Positions 1 through 7,163 of a DNA stretch of 32,145 nucleotides are shown here, piece after piece. The notes under the pieces are model-generated. The model saw nothing but the letters and a program-made list of their open reading frames with translations. It did no database searches and was not told the origin of the DNA. The translations under genes were made by a program, and so were the position numbers. Position 1 is the stretch's first letter; every line of letters begins with the position of its first letter. The DNA is from Candidatus Fermentibacterota bacterium (GTDB lineage: Bacteria; JAFGKV01). The stretch spans positions 1-32,145 of the forward strand of contig JAUXFG010000033.1 of the NCBI GenBank assembly GCA_030620115.1. The letters run 5' to 3'.

Positions 1-87
1 GACCTCCGCCTTGTTTGGATATCCGTACAGATTTCCCATCGCTGCACACGATACTAGAAGAAGGCTTAGTAGGATTAGCCGCTTCAT
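1..87 (-). CDS. N-terminus of a lipoprotein (cut by window edge)
   Basis: The minus strand has an ATG at 87, preceded by a strong GGGAGGT ribosome binding site. It opens a 29-codon frame that runs off the left edge without a stop. The translation starts MKRLILLSLLLVSCAA: two positive residues, a hydrophobic run and a lipobox (LVSC), so the product is probably a diacylglyceryl-anchored lipoprotein with Cys14 as the first mature residue. The mature part visible (GNLYGYPNKAEV) is too short to name a family. Confidence 0.75.
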   Translation of the reverse strand, partial: MKRLILLSLLLVSCAAMGNLYGYPNKAEV

Positions 88-436
88 GACACTACCTCCC
101 GATTCCCCATGGGATATTGCATTTCACAGGGCATTCCTTTAGTTTTTGGTCAGCGGCCAGCGCTGATATGAAATTTGTAATATTGCCACGAGGAATGCAA
201 CAAGAAAAAGCCAGAAAACCACTTGCGATGTGCCGGACTGCCGAACTATAGATTATTATGCATGTCTCATATGTACAGAGGAATCTCTGCGACCCCCCAT
301 CGGGGTCCAGGCTGACATGCCAACTGGCATCACGATTGGTCCACAACAACTCCCAGAGAAGCATCCGCACCACGCCGTGTTCAATTGTTTGTATCAAACC
401 TTGAGGTCTCGAGCCCCCTGAGCACAAGAATCGATA
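88..436. other. Gene-poor intergenic stretch
   Basis: About 350 bases between the lipoprotein start and the palindrome. A 111-codon open frame on the minus strand spans most of it, but its composition is unlike a protein (scattered Cys and Trp, no RBS) and I do not accept it. Small hairpins are visible, for example TGCCA-act-TGGCA near 317-329. Nothing else is supported. Confidence 0.5.
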
Positions 437-484
437 TCTGATAATAGTCTAGTAAATCCATGGATTTACTAGACTATTATCAGA
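437..484. repeat. Perfect 48-nt palindrome
   Basis: Positions 437-484 read the same on both strands, centred at 460/461 in CCATGG; each arm is 24 nt and there is no spacer. The match stops sharply at 436/485. The arms are AT-rich and contain TAGTCTAGTA. The ATG of a weak ORF lies at the centre. It could be a protein-binding site, the end of a mobile element, or an assembly or replication fold-back. Confidence 0.95.
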
Positions 485-693
485 ATGCCAAAATCCCGGT
501 GGTTCTGAGATTGAATGCAGGACGCTGGTGCACCGTATCCCGCCAGCAGGTTGACGCTGATCGATATCGCTTCATCGTGGGCCTGCGGAAGCCGTGGCTA
601 ACCCGGACTTCTCATCAGCCTTCTGCTACAACGGCGGATATGGCGCCGCCTGCTTCGTTACGCTCTATCGGTCGCCCTCGGCGGTCGGGGTAG
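460..693 (+). pseudogene. Possible gene remnant running into a repeat
   Basis: A 77-codon frame starts at the centre of the palindrome. Residues about 11-45 (for example VVLRLNAGRWCTVSRQQVD) have a plausible protein composition. From about 599 the frame enters a MITE-like terminus and reads on as low-quality sequence to a stop. No ribosome binding site precedes the ATG. It may be a gene fragment cut by the repeat, or chance. No family recognised. Confidence 0.25.
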
Positions 694-714
694 AGCTGGG
701 GCGCGCGCACATTA

Positions 715-768
715 GGGAAACCGGAGGATATCACTACGTCTTTCGACATAGTCCGTAATCCGGCTCCC
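715..768 (-). ncRNA. Domain V-like hairpin with GAAA tetraloop
   Basis: Outer stem GGGAG/CCGGA pairs with TCCGG/TTTCCC (10 pairs and one bulged T, with a G-U in the lower stem). The inner stem ACTATGTC/GACGTAGT is closed by GAAA. Canonical domain V has about 34 nt and this has 54, so it is either an expanded variant or a different part of the same RNA. Confidence 0.5.
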
Positions 769-1156
769 ATAGCCACGTTTCCCCAGGCCCCCCTACGATC
801 CCGCACGGTCGGATTTCCCGAGTTACGGTTCTGACCCTGGCTTGTACTCCCGCTGCCTTTCCGGTGTCGAGGAAACTTAAATGCTGACTCATATTCACCC
901 CTCTCGACCTCGGTTTACATGCAGGCATAGGTCTATCTTCGAATGGTTGCGGGTTTCCCCAGCACTGCGTCTAGGACCGCACCAAAGACCCGCCAGGTGC
1001 CCAGAGCTCCTTTGCCTGTTCGAGGCGTTACCTCTCACAGTGTGACGTCTCGCATCACATCAGAGGACATTACCCCTCCTTCATCGCTCCTACGGGCTCA
1101 CGCGCCAGACCAAAACCCTCCCACCAATTTCGATTTCCTTATTCGATGGGTCTTTG

Positions 1157-1175
1157 TCCCGCGGCTGACGCGGGA
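1157..1175. repeat. TCCCGCG/CGCGGGA hairpin, copy 1
   Basis: A 19-nt hairpin unit TCCCGCGGCTGACGCGGGA. The same unit with a changed centre occurs twice in the MITE-like element at 5088-5106 and 5149-5167. Here it lies between the domain I-like and domain III-like parts of the intron-like RNA, roughly where domain II would be. Confidence 0.7.
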
Positions 1176-1701
1176 TCCCTGCTGGGAGTTGGCCCTTCCC
1201 GACATTAGCTTTGTGTTCCTTGCGTGGGTGCTCGGACCCCTACCCCGTTGTGCCTCTTCGGTGCACTTACCCGTTTCTTCCCGAAGAGCTTCGGTCTCAC
1301 GTTCGCGATAACACGTTCGACGCAACAAAAATATATCCCCTGTAGCAACTTCACCAGGGTCTCCTTTCTCGGGGCTGCAGTCATTCCGTTATGTTCGGGC
1401 TCCCATCCCGCCATGGCGGGACTAGACCTTCAGGTTGCTCCCACCATACGGCTCTATTGCCGTACAGCGACCAGGCCGTTTACACCACGCAACAATCATG
1501 CGGTTACCCTACCATGAACTGTGGTATCGCTACATGTCCGAAACCGGGCAATTGACATGACAGGACTTTCACCTGTTGGATCACAACATTGTCGGTTGCT
1601 CCTATCGCAGAGGATATGCCTGCGAGGTCTTCAGTCGCAAGCCTCGCATTTGGAATAATTTCGGCGATTTCGCTTCGAAACCCGGTGAGAAATCCGGGTT
1701 A

Positions 1702-1992
1702 GTGACGCTGGATGGAAGATGAGTTCAGTGAACCAGAAAGAAGTCAAGGGAAAGCGGTGAACTCCAATCCTGACCATAATCCTCTGTTGCCTATTTGGAG
1801 TAGGTCCTTGAGAAATGAGTTGATCAGCCGCATACATCCCCTCACCACTATGGTCTCTTCCCATCTCCGACCATAAAATGCCCTATGAGAATCCCATAGC
1901 GCCTCGCATGGCCTACCCCGACCCGCTGCCCGGGGCAGCGCGAAGACGGCTCCGTCCAATACATCTTATCCCGAATACTGCTCCGCAACCGC
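1702..1992. other. Intergenic, no gene seen
   Basis: No credible coding frame. The only structure noted is an 8-bp GC-rich palindrome at 1924-1940 (CGCTGCCC-G-GGGCAGCG). Confidence 0.5.
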
Positions 1993-2028
1993 TTGCCTCC
2001 GTCCGCAAACGTGCTATACTCATAGCAC
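1993..2028 (+). promoter_or_regulatory. Sigma70-type promoter with dyad over the -10
   Basis: TTGCCT (1993-1998) and TATACT (2015-2020) are separated by 16 bases, upstream of the three overlapping genes that begin at 2096. The -10 box sits inside a perfect inverted repeat, GTGCTAT-actc-ATAGCAC (2011-2028), a typical place for a repressor to block RNA polymerase. Both are read by eye. Confidence 0.5.
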
Positions 2029-2095
2029 TCGGGATAAAGCGTTATTCGTTAGGCATTTGAGCAGAAGCACATTTCTTATCAATCAGGGATGCTTT

Positions 2096-2290
2096 ATGGA
2101 GAATCGCAGAGATTCACCTGCAGGATTAGCCTTCGAGATGCAAGTATATGAAGCAGTGAGGCGAGTCCTTGATGATAGGCGGCTCGGTCTGCGAAAGAAC
2201 TCCTGGAAGGTATTCCACAGGAAGGGGTATTCCTCAATGGTTCGTGGCAAGCCAATGACCAATTCCTTGCCAAAGGAGCATAGCATATGA
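2096..2290 (+). CDS. Short nuclease-like ORF, probably a truncated remnant
   Basis: A 64-codon frame, MENRRDSPAGLAFEMQVYEA..., whose stop TGA overlaps the tldD start in ATGA. The pattern GLAFEMQVYEAVRRVL followed by LGLRKNSWKVFHRKGY resembles the N-terminal part of restriction-endonuclease-fold proteins, where an early FE precedes a basic K.Y.R segment and then a catalytic D...ExK core. The catalytic core is missing: the last 15 residues look unrelated and end at the overlap. An in-frame start at 2057 is possible but lacks an RBS. It may now serve mainly to couple translation into tldD. The family call is from recall of the pattern, not from a search. Confidence 0.45.
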   Translation: MENRRDSPAGLAFEMQVYEAVRRVLDDRRLGLRKNSWKVFHRKGYSSMVRGKPMTNSLPKEHSI

Positions 2291-3735
2291 GAGAGCTAAC
2301 CGATCTTGCTCTGGACGTCGCACGTACTGCCGGGGCGAGTTTTGCGGATGTGCGTTTTGTCGAGGAGAAAGAGAATCGGATCTATGTTGAGCGTCGTTCG
2401 CTCAAGCTCATAGACGAGACCGAGAGCTTTGGGTATGGCGTTCGCGTCTTGGTCAACGGTGCGTGGGGATTCGCTTCCAGCACTCATTTTGCGAAGGACG
2501 ATGTTGCCAGGACAGCCCAACGTGCAGTAGCCACCGCCAAAGCTTCGAGCTTGGTCCCGAAAGCCATCCAGGCTGTTATGGCACCCGAACCGGCGCATGT
2601 TGATACGTGCAAAGGCCCGTGTCTGGAGGACCCCTTCGAGGTTCCAACCGCCGAGAAGGCCGAGTTGCTCCTCGATGCATGTAATACTATGCTAAGCGTC
2701 CCGAGTATTGCCGCAGCTTGGGGTTTATTGTGGTTCATAAAGCTACGTCGTGTCATAGCCAATACTGATGGCAGCTACCTCGACCTTTCCAATTGTTTCT
2801 CGAACCCTATGCTTGAGGCTGTCGCTGTTATTAACGGTGAATCACAAGAAAGAAACTACACCGGTGGCGCAAGTCAGGCTGGGTATGAGTTCATCCGCCA
2901 GATTGATCTTGTTGGCAACGCGAGAAAATGGGCCGAGGAAGCAGTTCTCAAAGCCAAGGCTGACGATTGCCCTGCGGGTGTTATGGATCTTGTTCTCGAT
3001 CCGCACCATCTAGCCTTAACCATGCACGAGTCGGTGGGACATCCCACGGAGCTGGATCGTATACTTGGCTGGGAGGCCAACATGGCGGGGAGGAGCTTCA
3101 TCTCACCAAGCGATATCGGCTCGATGCGCTACGGTAACGAGTTGATCAACTTCACCGTCGACAACGGTCTCGATGGGGGGTTAGGCAGTTGGTTCTACGA
3201 TGACGACGGTGTCGAAATGAAATCCTTTCCCCTCATCAAAGACGGCATCCTGAAGAACTTGGGTACGACCAGAGAGACTGCCCCAATCATAGGCCAGGAC
3301 TTCTCAAACGGCTGTTGTCGTGCACAAGGCTTCCAGAATGTTCCGATCAACCGGCAACCTAATCTGTATATGGAGCCGGGCGAAGATGATAGCGTTACTC
3401 CGGAAGATTTGATCTCCGAGGTGGATAGAGGCATCTACATCGAAGGAAGGGGCAGCTTTTCTATCGACCAGATGCGCAACAATTTTCAATTCGGCGGCGA
3501 CATGTTCTGGATGATCGAGGAAGGTAGACTGACGAAACCCCTGAAGAAGGTTACCTATCAAGCACAGACCAGGCAGTTCTGGGCGAGCTGCGATCGTATT
3601 GCAGGGAAGAGATTCTGGAAACCTTTCGGTATATGGAATTGTGGGAAGGGTGAGCCAGCGCAGCGCATGATGATGACCCACGGGGCGAGTTTCTGCCGGT
3701 TCCGGGGAATCGACGTTGGGGGTGCGAGACTATGA
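2287..3735 (+). CDS. tldD: TldD-family zinc metalloprotease
   Basis: A 482-aa cytosolic protease subunit. TldD acts with TldE (PmbA) on unfolded or small peptides, such as modified-peptide precursors and the CcdA antitoxin in E. coli. The HExxxH zinc motif is at about residues 247-252 (HESVGHPTE), and the third ligand is probably Cys452 in NCGKGEPAQ; both fit the family, as does the length (E. coli about 481). The start at 2287 has an AAAGGAG site eight bases upstream and overlaps the previous stop; its own stop overlaps the next start, again as ATGA. The pairing with tldE downstream is the normal arrangement. No ribosomally made peptide substrate gene is visible nearby, so the target is unknown. 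Confidence 0.93.
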   Translation: MRELTDLALDVARTAGASFADVRFVEEKENRIYVERRSLKLIDETESFGYGVRVLVNGAWGFASSTHFAKDDVARTAQRAVATAKASSLVPKAIQAVMAPEPAHVDTCKGPCLEDPFEVPTAEKAELLLDACNTMLSVPSIAAAWGLLWFIKLRRVIANTDGSYLDLSNCFSNPMLEAVAVINGESQERNYTGGASQAGYEFIRQIDLVGNARKWAEEAVLKAKADDCPAGVMDLVLDPHHLALTMHESVGHPTELDRILGWEANMAGRSFISPSDIGSMRYGNELINFTVDNGLDGGLGSWFYDDDGVEMKSFPLIKDGILKNLGTTRETAPIIGQDFSNGCCRAQGFQNVPINRQPNLYMEPGEDDSVTPEDLISEVDRGIYIEGRGSFSIDQMRNNFQFGGDMFWMIEEGRLTKPLKKVTYQAQTRQFWASCDRIAGKRFWKPFGIWNCGKGEPAQRMMMTHGASFCRFRGIDVGGARL

Positions 3736-5030
3736 TGCGAAAAAGAAACGAGATAGAAGCCCTGCTAGATGATGTGTTGTCACTTGTAACTGCGCCTCAT
3801 GCACAGGCGACTTTCGAGTACAAAGATCGCCTGGCTACTCGATTCGCGGAAAATGCAATTACACAGAATCTCTCTGGTGAGGAGGAGAGTATCAGCCTGA
3901 CCGTAGCCTTCGGCAGCAGACACGGCAGCTCCATAACCAACAGGATAGACACGGAGTCGTTGGCGAAACTGGTCACCAGAACAGAGGCAATTGCACGAAA
4001 CTCTCCTCAAGACCCCGAGTATGTCGCGCCACCGGGGCCACAACAATATCCAGTTGTACCAAAACGGTTTTTCGATGATGTTCTTGCGATAAGGCCGGAG
4101 GTGCTTGCTGGAAGTATCGGCAAAGTGACTACCATTGCCAAGGCAGATGGCTACCAAGCCAGCGGTCTTATTGAAGCAGGCTCCTCGGTTAGGGCATTGG
4201 CGAATTCAAACGGACTCTTCGCATACGATCAGCACACCGACTTCTCATTCTCCACAACCATACATGGACCGTGTGGAAGCGGGTCGGCATCCGGATACAG
4301 CAACTCAAAAGAGGGTGTCAACGCAGGGATTCTTGGTCAGAAGGCACTCCAGACCGCTATTAGTGCTCAGAATCCGGAGACCATCGAGCCTGGAGATTAC
4401 ACAGTCATTATGGAACCACAGGCGGTGATTGATTTCCTTGTCTTTCTGCCACGGGACATGGATGCTCGTGACGCGGACGAAGGGACCACTGTTTTCGCCG
4501 ATAAGACGGGCGCCAAGCTTTTCGCCAACCGGATCAGCATCTCCACCGAGATTGATGATCCGGGGCTCCCGGCTGCCCCTTTTGGGGAAGATGGACTCCC
4601 GGCCAGACGTACTGTCTGGGTTAAAGAGGGAATAATCAGACGTCTTAGACATGACCGTTTCTGGGCGCAGCACAAAAACACAGAGCCCGACCCGATTTTT
4701 CAGCCGATCTTCATCTCCGGTGGGAAGGGTTCCGTTGAGGATCTTGTGAGGAATTGCCGGAGAGGACTCTTGGTGAAGAAATTGTGGTATATCAGATATG
4801 TCGATCGCAAAGAACTGCTTCTCACCGGAATGACCCGAAATGGGCTTTTCCTCGTAGAGAATGGGAAGATTGTTCGTCCGGTGGGGAATCTTCGTTTCAA
4901 CGAGTCGCCGGTAGTCTTTCTGCAGAATGTTGTTTCGTTGAGCGAACCACAATATGTTGGAGGATGGGCCAAAGTGCCTGCCATAATGAGTGAAGGTTTC
5001 ACGTTCAGCTCAACGACTGACTCGTTGTAG
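3732..5030 (+). CDS. pmbA: TldE/PmbA-family protease partner
   Basis: A 432-aa protein of the same fold as TldD but without the HExxxH motif, as expected for TldE, which completes the active TldD2-TldE2 assembly without binding zinc itself. Recognisable parts are the N-terminal ATRFAENAITQNLSGEEE segment, the central PGDYTVIMEPQAVIDFL segment and the C-terminal TRNGLFLVENGKIVRPVGNL followed by RFNESP. Two tandem ATGs (3732 and 3735) are possible starts; the first overlaps the tldD stop. Translational coupling should give near-equal amounts of the two subunits. No clear terminator follows before the repeat element at 5056. Confidence 0.9.
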   Translation: MMRKRNEIEALLDDVLSLVTAPHAQATFEYKDRLATRFAENAITQNLSGEEESISLTVAFGSRHGSSITNRIDTESLAKLVTRTEAIARNSPQDPEYVAPPGPQQYPVVPKRFFDDVLAIRPEVLAGSIGKVTTIAKADGYQASGLIEAGSSVRALANSNGLFAYDQHTDFSFSTTIHGPCGSGSASGYSNSKEGVNAGILGQKALQTAISAQNPETIEPGDYTVIMEPQAVIDFLVFLPRDMDARDADEGTTVFADKTGAKLFANRISISTEIDDPGLPAAPFGEDGLPARRTVWVKEGIIRRLRHDRFWAQHKNTEPDPIFQPIFISGGKGSVEDLVRNCRRGLLVKKLWYIRYVDRKELLLTGMTRNGLFLVENGKIVRPVGNLRFNESPVVFLQNVVSLSEPQYVGGWAKVPAIMSEGFTFSSTTDSL

Positions 5031-5055
5031 CACAAAGCAGCCTTGAGCCGCAACC

Positions 5056-5260
5056 AACCCGGACTTCTCACCTATTTCGGGCTGCAGTCCCGCGTGAGAC
5101 GCGGGATTACGCTCCGTCGGAATCCAGATACTTCGCTGACGCTCAGCATCCCGCGTCTGACGCGGGACAGAGGATACGCCTGCGGGGTCCTCCGTCGCAA
5201 GCCTTGCAGCCAGAGCCAACTACACCGTTTCGCGACGAAAGCCGGTGAGAAGTTCGGGAT
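5056..5260. mobile_element. MITE-like element, compact copy
   Basis: About 205 bp bounded by inverted ends AACCCGGACTTCTCACC (5056-5072) and GGTGAGAAGTTCGGGAT (5244-5260). It has two internal TCCCGCG/CGCGGGA hairpins (5088-5106, 5149-5167) and a block GAGGATACGCCTGCGGGGTC (5170-5189) that also occurs at 1610-1629. There is no coding capacity. It lies just after the tldE stop. A flanking target duplication is not obvious. Confidence 0.6.
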
Positions 5261-5338
5261 AGGAACGGAGTGGATCAGTTCTGGCCTGGTTCTGTTTGCC
5301 CGTATTCGGCCCCCCACGAGAGGTCGCTGGTGTGTAAG

Positions 5339-5356
5339 GGGGAGCCGTAGCTCCCC
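5339..5356 (+). repeat. Hairpin in the leader of the DUF4019 gene
   Basis: GGGGAGC-cgta-GCTCCCC forms a perfect 7-bp stem with a 4-nt loop. It has no U-tract, so a terminator is unlikely. It could be a leader structure of the downstream gene or part of the repeat debris. Confidence 0.4.
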
Positions 5357-5515
5357 AGGAAGGCTGGACCCCTGACCCCCTGGAGGAATGGAGCTAATGA
5401 GGAATAAAACCTTTCTTCGTGGAGTATATTGATTAGAAAACAGTCTGCTGGTTGACCGGATGCAGAAACCGTGGACTGCCGGCGGAGAGACTGAACCTCG
5501 AGAATGGAGGCAGAA

Positions 5516-5962
5516 ATGAGATCAATACTGGTCGCGCTCGTTGTGGTGCTTCTGGTCCCTCTCCTATTAGTACACGCAGACACTGAGAGCACCAAAGAAG
5601 AAGCAGAAATCGCCAGCCCTGAACAGCAGGCCATTGCTTCTGCAGAAACGTGGCTGGTCCTGGTTGATGAGGGAGATTATCAGAAAAGCTGGGAAACAGC
5701 GGCCGAGTACTTCAAGCAGGCGATCACCCAGGAGCAGTGGGAACAGAGTCTAAGGGCTGTGAGGCCACCGCTGGGGGCTGTCATATCACGCGAAGTGAGC
5801 TCTGCTACCTACGCCACCGAGCTGCCCGGAGCTCCCGACGGGGAATACGTCGCAATCCAGTTCGATAGCTCCTTCGAGAACAAGAAATCTGCTGTTGAGA
5901 CCGTCACTCCTATGAAAGAGGATGATGGATTCTGGAAGGTGTCGGGCTACTACATTAAGTAG
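5516..5962 (+). CDS. DUF4019 secreted protein
   Basis: A 148-aa protein with a clear Sec signal peptide (MRSILVALVVVLLVPLLLVHA) and a mature domain matching DUF4019: AETWLVLVDEGDYQKSWETA, then R-x-PLG, LPGAPDGEYVAIQF, ETVTPMKEDDGFWKVSGYYI. The family is small, exported and of unknown function. The start is set at 5516 because GGAGG lies five bases upstream; an ATG at 5504 precedes that site and is rejected. The gene is alone on this strand, between MITE-like repeats, and convergent with the next gene. Confidence 0.85.
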   Translation: MRSILVALVVVLLVPLLLVHADTESTKEEAEIASPEQQAIASAETWLVLVDEGDYQKSWETAAEYFKQAITQEQWEQSLRAVRPPLGAVISREVSSATYATELPGAPDGEYVAIQFDSSFENKKSAVETVTPMKEDDGFWKVSGYYIK

Positions 5963-5999
5963 ATCCCGTGTCGAAGCTCCCGAGAATGGCATCCGCCGC

Positions 6000-6057
6000 G
6001 GGAGTGAGAAATCTGGGATGATGTCCCGCGCGAACCCGAACCTCTCACCAGCTTTCG
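6000..6057. repeat. Related inverted repeat, third copy of the family ends
   Basis: GGGAGTGAGAAATCTGGGAT (6000-6019) faces AACCCGAACCTCTCACC (6033-6049), with GTCCCGCGCG between. These are the same end motifs as in the elements at 599 and 5056, but in the opposite order (GTGAGA outside, CCGGG inside). It could be a junction of two elements or a solo palindromic derivative. It lies between the convergent stops at 5962 and 6083. Confidence 0.5.
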
Positions 6058-6082
6058 CAGGTCATACCCTTTTTCTATTGTC

Positions 6083-7135
6083 TCATAGCAACGGTACCTT
6101 CTGCCATCCGGAGCTTTCCGTGAATTCTCTCGCTCCGAAGCACCAGATCACCAGCTTCTTGCCCGCCAGGTGGGCTCCGTCGGCGCGGGCGCGGCGCATG
6201 AGATTAATTCGCGCGGGCGTGGCGCCGGATCCCCGGACCGCGACCAGATCCATGGGGCGGCCGAGTTCAAGAGCGAGTTGATCCGGAAGACCGGCTCCCC
6301 GGGCGTGCATGTCGTCACCATCATGGAAGACCAGATCGTAGCTGTCTCCCAGGAGTACCACGGAACTTGAGCGGTCCGGAGGGATAGGCGTCGATCCTGC
6401 TGATGAGGCCAGCCCCACGAATCGGGCCCGTAAGCGTTCCTTGGTTGTTTGCTCTCCCAGTGCTTTCCAGAGGTCTCCTCCAATCTCCATGAATCGCCAT
6501 TCATGTACGATTTCCGACAGGGACGACGGTTCGAGCCAACCGCGGCGTACAAGCTCCGCTCTGATCTCCCGTGCGGCGATGACGCATCCGTTGCTTGACC
6601 AGTGTGTGTCGGTCCTGCAATAGAGGGGCCCATTGCTGTCCCCGCGTGCTTCGATAAAGGAGGGGAGCAGGTCGAGGACCGCGATCCCCCGGTCGCGAAG
6701 CAAATCGTAGAAGGCCTGGTGATACGGATCGAGACGGTTCGATTCGACCGCAGTCAATGAGACTTCATTAGATATCATTTCAGGATAGACCATGGCTTTT
6801 GGAGGCACAGGCACCAGCAGGAGTTCGATGCCCAGCTCGATGAGTTGATTCCTGAAGTCAACAATGGCCGGAAGGGGATCAGCGTGCTCCGGCCGCGTGG
6901 CTCTGCTGATTTCAGCGGCCGCAGGTCCCCAGAAAATGCCCAGTCCGATATGCCGCAATTCGGGACCGAAGAACAGCCATCCATCTTTTCCCGTGGATAC
7001 TAGGTGGTCGCTCTGCTCCACGGCAATCCACCGGTCCCAACACGCGGCCCGAAAGAATTCCGCTTCATCCGGAGGTCGGCCGGCGCAGCTCAGAATGAGA
7101 CCGAATGATACCAGTATTGAGAGATTGAATTTCAT
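6083..7135 (-). CDS. AlgJ/AlgX-like SGNH protein, putative lipoprotein
   Basis: A 350-aa exported protein of the alginate O-acetylation type (SGNH hydrolase-like). The N-terminus MKFNLSILVSFGLILSCAG looks like a lipoprotein signal, although Leu at -2 of the lipobox is unusual. Landmarks are KDGWLFFGPELRH at about 50, LVPVPPKAMVYPE at about 108, the catalytic-type DTHWSSNG at about 175 and the SGNH block-I GDSY at about 262. Family knowledge: such proteins move acetyl groups onto a periplasmic polysaccharide, fed by a membrane MBOAT. It is paralogous to the next gene upstream but lacks its C-terminal domain. It is last in the four-gene cassette, 28 bases after the previous stop. Confidence 0.85.
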   Translation of the reverse strand: MKFNLSILVSFGLILSCAGRPPDEAEFFRAACWDRWIAVEQSDHLVSTGKDGWLFFGPELRHIGLGIFWGPAAAEISRATRPEHADPLPAIVDFRNQLIELGIELLLVPVPPKAMVYPEMISNEVSLTAVESNRLDPYHQAFYDLLRDRGIAVLDLLPSFIEARGDSNGPLYCRTDTHWSSNGCVIAAREIRAELVRRGWLEPSSLSEIVHEWRFMEIGGDLWKALGEQTTKERLRARFVGLASSAGSTPIPPDRSSSVVLLGDSYDLVFHDGDDMHARGAGLPDQLALELGRPMDLVAVRGSGATPARINLMRRARADGAHLAGKKLVIWCFGAREFTESSGWQKVPLL

Positions 7136-7163
7136 TTCATAGCCTGCCCTTTATGAACGGCAA

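Larger units (their letters stand above)
690..1611 (-). ncRNA. ORF-less group II intron-like RNA
   Basis: Read on the minus strand, this holds hallmarks of a bacterial group II intron. ACAGGTGAAAGTCCTGT (1576-1560) resembles the domain I C1 hairpin. GAGAGGTAACGCC (1036-1024) and GAACAGGCAAAGG (1021-1009) closely resemble, from memory, the domain III segment of the Lactococcus Ll.LtrB intron (GGGTAACGCC and CATGGCAAAGG). A long hairpin at 768-715 starts GGGAGCCGG, ends CCGGTTTCCC and carries a GAAA loop. It resembles domain V but is too long. The 5' end is near 1611 (CTGCG instead of GTGYG), where the flanking repeat begins. No reverse transcriptase frame is present. The 3' limit is uncertain. 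It may be degenerate, or may depend on a maturase elsewhere. Confidence 0.5.
599..1701. mobile_element. MITE-like element, interrupted
   Basis: The left end reads TAACCCGGACTTCTCATC (599-616) and the right end GGTGAGAAATCCGGGTTA (1684-1701). These are inverted repeats matching at 16 of 18 positions. The same ends bound a compact copy at 5056-5260. The right interior (1609-1650: GAGGATATGCCTGCGAGGTC, then AGTCGCAAGCCTCGCA) matches the interior of that copy at 5170-5207. Between the two halves lies about 0.9 kb of structured, non-coding DNA that looks like a group II intron. The reading is a short repeat carrying a later insertion. Confidence 0.5.

Noticed and set aside
92-427. 111-codon minus-strand open frame
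   Set aside because: No RBS, odd composition, and no recognisable domain; it probably stays open by chance.
734-1517. Several 60-120-codon frames on both strands as genes
   Set aside because: They overlap the structured RNA region, have no RBS or protein-like pattern, and none resembles a reverse transcriptase.
4305-4952. 215-codon antisense frame inside tldE
   Set aside because: A shadow of a clear TldE/PmbA coding frame, with no motif of its own.
5397-5432. 11-codon leader ORF (MRNKTFLRGVY) before the DUF4019 gene
   Set aside because: An RBS-like GGAGG is present, but it is too short to judge and has no attenuator-type codon run.
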